64,000 nt of DNA, taken from CAVVVS01 sp963751355 (GTDB lineage: Bacteria; Bacteroidota; Ignavibacteria; Ignavibacteriales; Ignavibacteriaceae). Shown piece by piece: positions 10,893 to 21,755 of this stretch. The position numbers were made by a program, and so were the translations under genes. How positions within the stretch are numbered: the stretch's first letter is position 1; each line of letters starts with the position of its first letter. The notes beneath the pieces were generated by a model. It did no database searches and was not told where the DNA came from. It saw nothing but the letters and a program-made list of their open reading frames with translations. The stretch spans positions 135,008 through 199,007 of the forward strand of contig CAVVVS010000137.1 in the NCBI GenBank assembly GCA_963751355.1. The letters are read 5' to 3'.

Positions 10893-11696
10893 TTATTCTG
10901 TATCTGCCAAAATAACTTTTATACCGGCACTCCTTAAATTTTTTAATTCTTCCTCCGGAATTTTAGAATCAGTGATGACAACATTTAATGATTCTATAGG
11001 TGCAATTTTAGCAAAACTTCTTTTTAGAAATTTGCTTGAATCGGTTACGACAATTACTTCTTTGGATATTTCTATCATTAATCTATTCAAATATGAATCC
11101 TCAATATGTGTAGTTGAAATTCCATATTTGGTATCAATGCCATTAACACCTAAAAAGACTTTATCACAATATAGATTTTCTATGTTATTTTCAGTCATCG
11201 GACCAATAAATGAAGAAGAAGATGGTCGTAGGTTTCCACCTAACATAACAACTTTGAGATTGCTATGGTTGATAAGTTCACCGGCAATATTGAGTGCATT
11301 AGTAATAACCATTAAATCATTAAAGCTGAATAGATTTACAGCTACTTCAAGAGTTGTTGTCCCGGAATCCAAGAGAATAGTGTCTCCTTCTTTGATCAAC
11401 TGAGCAGCTTTTCGCCCAATTAGTTTTTTTTCTTGGAGGTGATGAGTTGACTCTTTATTTAACTGATAATCAATTTTTACTTTTTGGCTTTTTATTGCTC
11501 CGCCGCGCGTTCTTACTAATAATCCTTTTTCCTCTAATTTATAAAGATCATTTCTAATGGTTACATCACTTACATTAAAAATAGGACTTAAATCTGTAAC
11601 GATTACTTTCTCTTGTTTTTCCAGTATTTCAAGAATTTTTGCTCTTCGTTCAAGAGTTTTTCTACCTTCAGAAGAAAAATTATTAAAGCGATTCAT
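10893..11696 (-). CDS. DeoR-family transcriptional regulator
   Basis: Start chosen at ATG 11696 (MNRFNNFSSEGRKTLERR), 14 codons inside the longest frame, giving 267 residues, a normal DeoR length. An N-terminal winged helix-turn-helix (VIVTDLSPIFNVSDVTIRND, then the wing RTRGGAI) is followed by the DeoR C-terminal sugar-phosphate-sensing domain (LIKEGDTILLDSGTTTLEVA, VVMLGGNLRPSSSSFIG, DKVFLGVNGID, VVTDSSKF). It is the only local regulator in the sugar locus and is divergent from the TonB receptor at 11992, with a strong promoter between them. Likely represses the capture genes until a sugar phosphate binds. Intact, unlike most neighbours. Confidence 0.9.
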   Translation of the reverse strand: MNRFNNFSSEGRKTLERRAKILEILEKQEKVIVTDLSPIFNVSDVTIRNDLYKLEEKGLLVRTRGGAIKSQKVKIDYQLNKESTHHLQEKKLIGRKAAQLIKEGDTILLDSGTTTLEVAVNLFSFNDLMVITNALNIAGELINHSNLKVVMLGGNLRPSSSSFIGPMTENNIENLYCDKVFLGVNGIDTKYGISTTHIEDSYLNRLMIEISKEVIVVTDSSKFLKRSFAKIAPIESLNVVITDSKIPEEELKNLRSAGIKVILADTE

Positions 11697-11830
11697 AATG
11701 ATTTTTAGGTTTTTAAAATTACATATATAAATATACAAATAATGATGAACATCAAGAAAAGAAATGTAAAAACAAATTATAATTTATAAAACCTTTTAAT
11801 TATTTTTTTAAAAAAAGATAAAAAAAATAC

Positions 11831-11859
11831 TTGATAAGGTTATAAAAGATACATATATT
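11831..11859 (+). promoter_or_regulatory. Sigma-70-type promoter upstream of the outer-membrane capture operon
   Basis: TTGATA (11831-11836) and TATATT (11854-11859) are separated by exactly 17 bp, a near-consensus housekeeping promoter. It lies in the 295-bp gap between the divergent DeoR gene and the TonB receptor gene at 11992. The leader after it is about 130 nt. A very similar arrangement is found at 20571-20599. The gap is strongly AT-rich and holds no other gene. Confidence 0.55.
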
Positions 11860-11991
11860 ATAATATAAATATAGATAGTTTGGTTTTCTTAGTAAATTGG
11901 AGGATAAACTTACTATTGCCTGCCTATTAATAATAAATATTAAAAAAGTTTAAATCTCACGGAAACTTGGAAATTTATAAATGGAGGTAAA

Positions 11992-14638
11992 ATGAAATAT
12001 AAATATTTACCACTTGTTAAATCAACGTTCGTCATTTTTATTCTTTTCCTTTCTTTGGTTGTACCAGAGCTAATATTTGCTGGTACTACGGGAAAAATAT
12101 CCGGAAAAGTGCTCGATGGAAAAACAGGAGAACCTCTTTTAGGAGCAAATATAATTATTGAAGGTACGACCATGGGGGCAGCAACAGATGCTGAAGGTGA
12201 TTACTTTATAATTAATGTTCCTCCGGGAAAATACAGTTTAAAAGCATCTATGATTGGTTATACAACCCAATCAATGATTAATATTGTAGTTAATATCGAT
12301 AGGACAACTATTGCTGATTTTAAACTTGAACAAGGCAGCATTTCAACAAATGAAGTCGTTGTTATTGCACAGAGACCTGTAATTAGGAAAGATTTGACTT
12401 CCAGCATTGTTGAGATTAACTCAAAAGAAATTGAGGTTAGTCCCCAAAGAGATGTTCAAAGTATGTTGAAACAGCAACGCGGTGTTCTTTTAGGATATAA
12501 TAAATGGGGAAACAAGGATTGAATGATGTCAATACTCCTTCGGATGAACTCCACATTCGAGGTGGAAGAGAGGGAGAGACTGCATTTACACTTAACGGAA
12601 TAGTTGTCACTGACCCAGTATGGGGAGGTGCTCAATTTATCCAAAATTCTTCAGGTAAGTTTATAGACGAATTTAATACTCTTGCTGGAACTTTCAATGC
12701 GGAATATGGCAATGCGATGTCAGGTGTAATAAACGTAGTTTCAAAAAGTGGAAGTAAGGACAAATATAACGTTGATCTCTCTGCATACACTGATCAATTT
12801 GGAATAGATAAATACGATCAAAATACTCTGCAAGGCGCAGTAGGTGCTGGTGGACCAGTACCTTTTACTAATGGTAATTTAACTTTTTATTTTAGCGGGG
12901 AAAGGAAAGCAAGCGATGGATATTTTACGGTTATAAATATCCAAACTGGGTTGATTCACAAGGAAAGGATGTTGATTCGGTAACAAAACTGCCCGCTGGC
13001 GTTGGTGAGAAGCAATCTATGGATAGATTTGATTTTTGGAATAGTACAATTTTATTGAAATGGACATTGACGTCAAAATTTATAATCACTGGGTTTGGCA
13101 ACTATGGTATGTTAAGAAACGATGCTTATTCAAATATATTTAAATATAATCGAGATGGTGATCCTTATAATAAATCCGATGAAAAATTCTTTAATTTAAA
13201 CATTACCCATGCTTTATCGGCTGATAGTTATTATGAACTTGGTTTTGCTAGACAGATACATACCCGGTTTCTAGGGGTATATGATAGTTGGGCTAAATAT
13301 GCTCAAACCTCCGAATCATTTGATCCCACCGGAAATTTTTCTGTAGTTGGTGAAGATTGGATATGGGAAAACGAAAATTGGTCAGTTAACACGGTAAAAG
13401 CTTCCTTTTCAAGCCAGGTGAATAAAACAAATCTTATAAAAATCGGTGGAAATTTAAGACTTCTCGATATTCAGTATGAATCTAGAAATCCCGCTGAACC
13501 AGGTAGCTATTGGGTAAATTATTCTCATAAACCAAAAGAAATAAATGGATTTATTCAGGATAAAATGGAATTTTCTGAAATCGGATTAATAATTAACGTT
13601 GGTGCCAGAATAGACTCATGGAATCCTGACTCTCCATACTCAACTGATATTGTTAATACACTTGATTTAAAAACAGCGCAGGCTACTGTAAAAACAAAGT
13701 TTTCACCACGTTTTGGTGTTTCATATCCTATTTCTGATAAAGCTGCATTTCACTTTGCATATGGTCATTTTTATCAAATGCCTTCATATTTTAACTTATA
13801 TGGGAGTCAAAGATATTTAACACACTCTGATGATAAAGATTGGGATAAATATCCGCAATTTAGGGGAAAAAATTTCCCTTTCACTTCTGAAGGCTCCGGT
13901 AACACTAGATTAGCAAATACTAATATGGAACCAGAAAAAACTGTGGCATATGAAGCCGGTGTACAACTTAAAGTTTCCGAAGATATTTCTTTAGATGTTA
14001 CAGCTTTTTATAAAGAAATGACAAACCTGGTAGGGGTTAGATACATACAAGATGCCAATTACGGAACTGGCGCTACTCTTTCTGATAATTATGATTATGC
14101 AAATGCTAAGGGTGTAGAGCTTGTATTGAATAAGAGATTCAGTAATTACTTTTCTTTAAGAGCTAATTACACTTACTCTAATTCTTTAGTAACCAGCTCG
14201 AGCCCTTGGGCACAACTACAAATTCAAAATCCAACATTTAGGACATTTACTTCCGATTGGGATAGGCCACATACTTTTAACCTCGATCTTTATGTGCAAT
14301 TGCCCAATATATTGGATGTAAGTTTATCGGGTAATTTTCAATCAGGTCTTCCTTATACTATAAAAACAGAACCTAATACTGAAAGAATGCCTTATATAGA
14401 AACTATTGATTTGAAATTCAGCAGGAAGTTTACAATGTTTAGTGTAACTCCGGAAATCTATATAAATATTATTAATCTCACCGATAGGAAAAATATTTAT
14501 TCAGTTTATGCAAATAGTGGTAAACCCGATCTGCCTTTAGGAATTCCAAGAACTCCTAGTAACCTTAACATATATGATGTCCCCAATAATTATGGTCCTG
14601 GAAGACAGATATATATAGGGCTTACCTTAGGAATATAA
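11992..14638 (+). pseudogene. TonB-dependent receptor with carboxypeptidase-regulatory-like domain, two frameshifts
   Basis: Blocks 11992-12522, 12504-12983 and about 12930-14638 join into one receptor of about 882 residues. Preceded by TGGAGGT at 11983-11989. The N terminus is a signal peptide ending IFAG, then a regulatory-like repeat domain (ISGKVLDGKTGEPLLGANI), a plug (SSIVEINSKEIEVSPQRD, ELHIRGGREGETAFTLNG, GVINVVSKSG) and a long beta-barrel ending in YIGLTLGI with an aromatic-rich C terminus. Frame changes near 12510 and 12930 (ACGG) are single-base. Function: energised uptake or surface binding of a ligand, probably an oligosaccharide, with the following T9SS and PorV-like genes. Could be active if the indels are read errors. 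Confidence 0.85.
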
Positions 14639-14708
14639 ATAGATATGATTGATTCATTTGCAGTATGGTAACTACTATAATCATAATTTCGAAAAAGGAG
14701 GTCGAATA

Positions 14709-16816
14709 ATGAAAATTAAAGAGTACTATTTGATAAGTATTATGCTGCTATTATTTTTGATAGTGTCTTTATTTATCCCAGAAGAGTTAAATGCACAAAC
14801 AATATACAAAAGATGGAATACTTTTGATATCAACAAAATAACTACTCTATTTAGTAATTATGGTACCGCAGACTGAGGGACAATTTTGGTACGGTTATGG
14901 GCATCATCCTGCCATGGAATATCCTACAGGCAGCGGTAATCAATATGGAATGGCCATAGGTTTTTATATTGGTGGAACAAGTGCTGATGGAGGTGGTCAA
15001 AATCCAGATGGTAAATGGTATATGGATATGGCTCTCGATGAGTATAAAGATAATTGGGATGATTCTCATTGGGATCCATACGGACCAGGTCCATACGAAA
15101 ATGATGTTCCGCTGAATGGTGTATTTAATTTTGTTGGAAATTCAGGTCGCGCCCCAATGAGTGATGATATTGGAAGCTGGCCAGATTCTTCAAATGCCGA
15201 CGGAAGATATGGATGGCCGCAACTTTATCCTAATACTAATGACCCGGTTTTATTAAATGAAAATGGATGGCCTGGCTGGGGGCCTAATGGTAAACAAATC
15301 GGGCATCAAGAAAGCTTTGGCGTTGCATTCGATGTTAATCATGTAGCAGAAGTTCCGCCTGAAAGATGGCTAAAAGCACAGATGGTTTTCCGGGGAATTG
15401 CATTTAAAGGAAAAATTTATGAAAACTATATTTTTTGGTCGTATGAAATTACAAATATAGGCCAGCAGCCAATTACGGATTGCTATTTCGGTATGATCAT
15501 GGATTATGCATTCCCCTGGAATAGGCTGGATTGGGGTGAAGAAATTCAAGCATATGATAAAGATAGAAATATGGCTTATGCCTATAATCCTTCCGGTACG
15601 GTGATACGGAGGATGGAAGAACTGTTTCACCCACAGCATATGGAGGATTAATTTTCTTAAAAACTCCAAAGAGAGAAGATGGACAGGAGACAGGAATTGC
15701 AACACTTAGCTGGTCACTTGATCCTGGAGATGCAGATGATGGTAAAATATCAGATAGTTATTACATTAGAAATATATCTGAACGAAGGGAGTCCATATGA
15801 TACCGATGGTGATGGAATCGATGATGCAAGTACCAGAGATGGTGTACAAGTTCCTTATGGATATAGTGTAGCCGGTAGTGACGGTAATAGTACTTATATG
15901 AATTCAGGTCCTGTTACTTTGGAACCAGGAGGAAAAGATACTCTGATTGTCTGTACGGTGATGGGTACAAATCTGCTCGAATCTGAGAAAAAATGCTGAC
16001 AGAGCAATTAACCTTTATAAATCAGGATTTAAAATTGCTGAACCCCCTATTGAGCCAAAGGTGACAGCTATAGCGGGAGATAGAAAAATAACTTTATTAT
16101 GGGGAAAGGATAGTGAGAGTTCACCTGGATTTGAAGGATATAGAATCTATAGGAGTGAAGGATAATGGTGCGACTTGGGGCGATAGGGTAATAACCGATG
16201 CTAACGGTACACAAATAGGTTATGTTCCTTTAGCTCAATATCGATTTAAAAGATGGAATAGTGGGAACTTCTACTAATCCCGAAGCAACATGGCTGGACT
16301 TTGGAAGTGATACCGGTTTGCCTGAAACAAATGAAAACGGTGAATATGTTTTTGTAGATGAAAACCTTATCAATGGATTAAATTATAGATATTACATCGC
16401 GGCATACAATATTGGAACTGATGTAATTCCTCCTGTTGAAAACTCTCCTGCTACAGACTCCAAATATTAGAGGTGATAATACGGTTGTAGCTACTCCAAG
16501 ATCGACAGTTGCAACACAAACGCTAGATGATATTAAAGTAGTTCCAAATCCATATTTGTCAACAAACGAATTTGAAACTGTTCCAAATGTGAGGGAATTG
16601 CATTTTACCCACTTACCAGGGAACTGTGTAATAAGAATTTACAACATTGCTATGGAACAAATTGTTGTTCTTAACCATACCAATAATTCAAGCGAGGAAG
16701 TATGGAATTTAAGAACAACAGGAAATCAGGAAGTAGCACCAGGTTTATATGTGTATTATGTCTCATCGCAGCTTATTTCTGGTGAAAAAATCGGAAAATT
16801 CGCAATTATTAAATGA
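14709..16816 (+). pseudogene. T9SS-secreted fibronectin-III-type protein, multiply frameshifted
   Basis: Start at ATG 14709 after AAAAGGAGG (14694-14702), signal peptide ending ELNAQ. Stitching the frames gives about 700 residues: an N-terminal domain rich in Trp/Asp/Gly (WYGYGHHP, WDDSHWDPYGPGPY), a domain with IFWSYEITNIGQQPI, a calcium-type DTDGDGIDD segment (about 15800-15830), an FN3-like module (KITLLWGKDSESSPGFEGYRIYRS) and a C-terminal T9SS-type domain (KVVPNPYL, ELHFTHLPGNCVIRIYN, PGLYVYYV, GKFAIIK). At least six frame changes are visible, near 14873, 15600, 15775, 15978 (A6 run), 16162, 16245 and 16460. It probably binds or displays a glycan at the cell surface with the adjacent TonB receptor. 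Confidence 0.7.
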
Positions 16817-16862
16817 GTTGTCAAATAAAACACTAAAGTAAAATTTTTTTGGAGAAAAATCG

Positions 16863-17889
16863 ATGAGAAAATTATTAACTAATGGAACATTTTTAATCCT
16901 ATGGTTTTTAGCAACTATATGTTTGTATGCTCAACAATCTGATCAGGTGGGAACTTCGATGGCTAACTTCTTAAAAATTGGAGTAGGACCAAGAGCCATT
17001 GCTATGGGAGATGCTTTTGTTGCACTTTCGGATGATGCAAGTTCTCTCTATTGGAATCCGGCGGTATAGCTCTATGTCAATAAGAATGAAGTTCTGTTTC
17101 AAACAACACAATGGGTTGCAGAAACTAATTTGTATTATTTGGGACTGGTACTACCAATGGGAGACTTTGGCACGTTTGGGGCAAGCTTCTATAATTTTTC
17201 ATCTGGAGATATGGAAGAAACAACAACCGCGCAACCTGATGGAACGGGTAGGACTTTTAGCACCAGTAATTTAGCTATAGGTCTTACATACTCAAAATTA
17301 ATCACCGATCGATTTTCTGTAGGCTTTTCTATAAAATATATTACTGAAACACTGTCTAGGGAAAATGCAAGTGCCTATGCTTTTGATATTGGGAGCATTT
17401 TTACCACCAACTTTTTGAATGAAATGAAATTAGGTATCGTATTGTCAAACCTCGGTACTTCTATGGAACTGGATGGGCCGGATTTGATTGTTAATTACGA
17501 CGTAGCCTCAGACGTACCAACAAATAAAACTGTTGATGCACGCTTAGGAACTCAGTCCTGGGATCTTCCTTTGACTTTCAGAATAGGTCTGGGGACTTAT
17601 GTACTTAATAATGATAATAATTCTTTATCAGTGGAAGTGGACTTAAATGATACCCGCGATTACCAGTCAAGATATAATGTAGGGTGGTGAGTATACTGTT
17701 AAGTTGATTGGAAAACAAAAAGTCAGTATAAGAGCAGGCTACAAGGGTAACTATGATGAAGAAGGATTGACTTTGGGTGGAGGATTATTTTTAAACCTGG
17801 CAAATTTTGATTTCAAGTTTGACTATGCGTTTGCCGATGCAAACAGACTGGGAAATGTTCATAGATATTCAATTAGTATTCTTTTTTGA
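16863..17889 (+). pseudogene. PorV/PorQ-family outer-membrane protein, frameshifted
   Basis: Frames 16863-17069, 17130-17690 and 17704-17889 (with the bridging stretch read in frame) yield about 342 residues. The N terminus has a signal peptide ending LYAQ, then the hallmark SMANFLKIGVGPRAIAMGDAFVALSDDASSLYWNPAG-type opening, found in PorV-like proteins of type IX secretion and related outer-membrane beta-barrels. The rest is strand-rich (FGTFGASFYNF, YSKLITDRFSVGFSIKYI) and ends in an aromatic-basic-serine strand, RYSISILF, as expected for a barrel C terminus. Indels near 17066 and 17688. Its place right after a T9SS cargo suggests a shuttle or anchor role for the cargo. Confidence 0.75.
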
Positions 17890-17915
17890 GAAAGATATTA
17901 TTAAGGAGAGAAATA

Positions 17916-19335
17916 ATGAACAAAATTTTTACTAATCTTTGTTTTTCAATAGTTATTTTATCTTTTATTTTAGAATTTGCGGGATGTAAAGAGTTGGACT
18001 GGCCTACAGACCCACCAGTTGAAACAAGACCTGAAGTTGTAGCCATCACGCCTGAGACAGAAAGTATTATGGTTCCAACCGATGAAAAAATTAAATTAGA
18101 ATTCAATATCAACATGGATATTGCAAGCCTAAATGAGAATGCTAAAGTTTATAAAGATAATGATACCATTGCATTAGCTGGTCAATGGGGAAGTGATAAT
18201 GGAATTTATACCTTCACTCTCTACAAATCCCCTTGAAGAGCTTTCAAAATATACAGTAAAACTTAAAGGTGCTTTTAATGAAGGAGACAAGTGGGTAGGT
18301 CCGGGATTAAGAGGTGCCGACGGTATGTCAATAAAATATGAAAATACTTTTTTCTTTTCTACAGAGGGAAATTACGGCTCTTCTCCTCTTTATCTGGGAT
18401 CAGGAAATCCAGGAAATGCTGCTGAAGGCAAAACAGGCATCGGTATAGTGAAAAATTTTGAAACTACCGAAGTCGGAAATTTTAACCCTGATGGATCGCT
18501 TAGTATTGAAATCAATCCGTCAGGAAGTGAATTATATATTGCCAGTTTAGCAGATAATGCAGTAGGAATTTTGGAAACTTCCAGCGGAAGTATTATTGCT
18601 ACTGTTCCGATGCCCGATGGAGTAGAGGAGCCATTTTTTGTCTGCTTTACACCGGACGGAACAGAAGCCTGGGTTCTGTGCAGGGGAACAAATGATATCG
18701 TTATAATTAATACAGTTTCCCGATCAATAACTTCAACAATTCCTTTAGCAGACTATTGTCATGAAGGTGCTTTTCTTTACAAGATGGCAATAGATCATGC
18801 CGGCAAGAAAGGATATATTAGCACAAGAACCGGTCAATCTGTTATCGTAGTTGATATAGTAAATAAATCAGCAATAACAAGCATTGAAAATGTTGTAGAG
18901 GAAGAAGCTACTGGTGAAATTGTAATATTACCAGACGATTCCAAAGTTTTGGTATGCAATAACTGGGCATCACCTTCTTTCCGAGTAATTGATCCTGTTA
19001 CAAATACTGTCGAGGGAGAATTGGAATTAGGAGAAGGAGGTGATTATTATTTTACCGAAGTAGTTGATAATTACTTGTATATGGCTGGAAGATGGGATGC
19101 ATTAATCTACAAAATTGATTTGACTGATTTTTCCATTGCTGCTGAAATAAATATTGCTGATGAAGGAATTATTGATGAAATGCAAGGGATTACTGTCGAT
19201 CCTGAAAAGCAGGTTGTCTATGTAGTAGCAAATACTTATGAGGATGGTGCTGTATTAATTTTCAGAACTTCGGATCTTTCATTCTTAGGTGCCATTCCTA
19301 CAGGTCCATGGAGGGATATCGTAGTTAAAAAGTGA
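17916..19335 (+). pseudogene. Lipoprotein with Ig-like domain and YncE-type beta-propeller, one frameshift
   Basis: ATG 17916 follows AAGGAGAG. A lipoprotein signal ends LEFAGC (Cys at about residue 23), then an Ig-like SbsA/Big-type domain (PEVVAITPETESIMVPTDEKIKLEFNI). After a frame change between about 18190 and 18226 the protein continues to 19335 with repeated blades: SIEINPSGSELYIASLADNAVGIL, VCFTPDGTEAWVLCRGTNDIVII and DPEKQVVYVVANTYEDGAVLIF, the YncE/surface-layer propeller pattern. Total about 473 residues. Likely anchored to the outer membrane and exposed; binding of a carbohydrate or protein partner is inferred from family use and position. Confidence 0.75.
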
Positions 19336-19346
19336 GGAGTTGTACT

Positions 19347-20376
19347 ATGAGAATAAATCCTTTTTCTTTATATATTAAAATCAATCATATTTCTATTATG
19401 TACATGCAACATAGTTTCAGGACAAAATAAAGGAGGCAGATGGCAATTTGAAAATAATGGCAATGATTCTTGTATATGGAATTCCAATTCATATAATGGA
19501 TTACTCTCCGGTAGCGCTGGTTATACTAATATAGAACCATTAGCTGAAGGGAATTATTATTTGTCTTTGGAAAACGAAAACGATTATGGAGTTTTCCGAG
19601 TGAACGATAATAGTGATTTAGATTTCCAAAAGGAAAGCATAGCTATTTCTTTATGGGTTTATCCTGTTGAGGGAAATGGTAATCCACAGTTTTTACTTAT
19701 AAAGGGAGATAGATCCGGAAATTCAAAAACAGATAATTATTCACTTAGACTTAATACTACAGAAAATAAAAGTTATCTGGAATTTCTAACGCACCTGGAA
19801 GCAGGAACTTTAAGAAGTGTAACATCTTCTTTTTTTGTACCTAAAAATCAATGGTCCTTTGTTGCTGTATATTATGATTATCAAAATTCCAAAATTTATT
19901 TATGGAATGATAAATTAGCAGTACCTGTTGATACATTTAATTTTACTGCAGATTTATTCCCGAATGACGACAGTCTTTTTGTTGGTGCTTCAGGTAAAAA
20001 CGGATTTAAAAGGTTTTGGGGAAGAATAGATGACTTAAGAATCGGATCAGATTTTAATCAAATAATGAATAACGCTACATATATTGAAGATAAGAACGAA
20101 ATCGATTCTGCTATTCCTTTTAAGTTATATCAGAACTACCCAAATCCTTTTAATCCAGCTACCAAGATTAAATTTTATCTACCAGGTGATGCAAAAGTTA
20201 AACTTGATATTTTCAATGTATTGGGTGAGCATATCAGCACAGTTGTAAATAGAGAGATAGAAAAAGGATTTCACGAATATTTATTTAATGCGATAAATCT
20301 CCCTTCAGGGGTTTATTACTACAAATTGACTTTTAATAATTACACAGAATCAAAAATGATGATCCTGGTTAAATAG
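19347..20376 (+). pseudogene. LamG/concanavalin-like T9SS-secreted protein, frameshift in signal peptide
   Basis: ATG 19347 follows GAGGAG-type spacing from the previous stop. The signal peptide is split by an indel near 19370 (T/A runs); the second frame reads IIFLLCTCNIVSGQNKGGRWQF, then continues open to 20376, about 343 residues total. The body is a LamG-like jelly roll (ISLWVYPVEGNGNPQFLLIKGD, QWSFVAVYYD, RIDDLRIG) followed by a textbook T9SS signal: YQNYPNPFNPATKIKFYLP, LDIFNVLGE, LPSGVYYYKL, MMILVK. Likely a surface carbohydrate-binding protein delivered by type IX secretion with the PorV-like gene upstream. The next 250 bp hold a promoter. Confidence 0.75.
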
Positions 20377-20570
20377 TGAACTGAAGATCAAGGTGAAATC
20401 TTATTTTCAGCATTTAAATAAATTGTTAGTCCTTACAACTCTCATATTAAATCAAAGTTTTCATGATAAATAACCGGAATTCTTCTTGTCCTGTTTTATT
20501 TAGCTGAATGGGAGTAATAAACTTATAAAACCTTATTATTAATTATATAATAGAAAGTAAATAAAAGCTC

Positions 20571-20599
20571 TTGACAAGAAAATACAAATAATGTATATT
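20571..20599 (+). promoter_or_regulatory. Near-consensus promoter for the amidohydrolase/alpha-galactosidase block
   Basis: TTGACA (20571-20576), 17-bp spacer, TATATT (20594-20599), 35 bp before the start at 20634. It resembles the promoter at 11831 in its boxes and spacing, and an AAG follows both -35 boxes. The 257-bp gap otherwise contains no gene. Confidence 0.6.
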
Positions 20600-20633
20600 T
20601 CATTACAAAATATAGGGAGTTTGAAAATATAAA

Positions 20634-21734
20634 ATGGCACGATCAAAAGCTCAATTAAATAAATTTTTCCTGATATTTTTGACATTGAGATTGTTATTTT
20701 TCTCAGATATTTTGTTCTCACAATCCAGTCCTGAAAACCTGCTGTTAAAAAATTACCGTCCGGAAAGCATATTCAAAGTACAGAAAACAACCATTAACAA
20801 AGCAAAGTATCCAGTAATAGATATACATTCCCATGCTTATGTTTCTTCGGAAAAGCAATTAGATAAATGGGTCGAGGTTATGGATTCAATGGGAATCGAA
20901 AAAACGGTCATTCTAACAAAAAGTTACGGCAGAGAATTCGATTCATTAGCAAATTTCTTCTCTAAATATCCGGATAAATTTATTTTGTTCTGTGGGTTTG
21001 ACTACAATGCCTATGATAAACCCGGATACGGACCCGATGCTGTAAACGAACTGGAAAGATGTTATAAAAAAGGAGCAAGAGGCATTGGTGAATTAGGTGA
21101 TAAAGGTAAGGGATTATTCTACTGTAATCCCGCTGCATGGGGAATGCATATTGATGATCCCAGAATGGATTTATTATTGGAGAAATGTGCCGAGCTTCAG
21201 ATGCCTGTAAGTATTCACGTTGGCGAACCTCAATGGTTTTATGAAACTATGGATTCTACGAACGACGGATTAATGACTGCCTATGACTGGCGTTTAGATG
21301 ATCAAAAAAATATACTTACTCTTGATGAAGAATTACAAACTCTTGAAAATGCAGTTGCTAAACATCCCCGGACAATATTTATTGCCTGTCATTTTGCAAA
21401 TCAGGTTACCGAATTGGAAAAGCTTGGAAAATTATTAGACAAGTATCCAAACCTTTATGCCGATATAGCTGCCCGTCTGGGTGAGGTATCCACAGTACCA
21501 AGATATACAAAAGAATTTATCGAAAAGTTCAACGACAAACTTCTTTACGGCACTGATAACGAACCCAGCAGAGAAATGTACGAAATGACTTTTAGAATCC
21601 TTGAATCAGAAGATGAACATTTTTACAACTTTGATTATGGTTACCACTGGCCTCTATATGGTTTGGGATTAAGTAATATGACACTTAAGAAGCTGTATTA
21701 TGATAACGCCATCAGTATATTAAAAATTAAATAA
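20634..21734 (+). CDS. Exported amidohydrolase-2 family protein
   Basis: A 366-residue protein with an N-terminal signal (hydrophobic FFLIFLTLRLLFFSDILFSQ ending around residue 30). The metal site is VIDIHSHAYV (His65 and His67), later PVSIHVGEP, FIACHFAN and LLYGTDNEPS, the last bearing the catalytic Asp. It parallels the cytosolic amidohydrolase at 7.7 kb in motif order but acts in the periplasm or outside. It opens a transcript with a consensus promoter and is followed 21 bp later by the GH36 gene, so it may process the same glycan, for example by removing an acyl, lactone or aglycone group. Substrate unknown. Frame intact. Confidence 0.8.
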   Translation: MARSKAQLNKFFLIFLTLRLLFFSDILFSQSSPENLLLKNYRPESIFKVQKTTINKAKYPVIDIHSHAYVSSEKQLDKWVEVMDSMGIEKTVILTKSYGREFDSLANFFSKYPDKFILFCGFDYNAYDKPGYGPDAVNELERCYKKGARGIGELGDKGKGLFYCNPAAWGMHIDDPRMDLLLEKCAELQMPVSIHVGEPQWFYETMDSTNDGLMTAYDWRLDDQKNILTLDEELQTLENAVAKHPRTIFIACHFANQVTELEKLGKLLDKYPNLYADIAARLGEVSTVPRYTKEFIEKFNDKLLYGTDNEPSREMYEMTFRILESEDEHFYNFDYGYHWPLYGLGLSNMTLKKLYYDNAISILKIK

Positions 21735-21755
21735 AAATAGAATAACAGGTTAACT

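Noticed and set aside
14851..15705. Minus-strand frames across the FN3/T9SS gene.
   Set aside because: Opposite-strand shadows of the stitched gene; no family signal.
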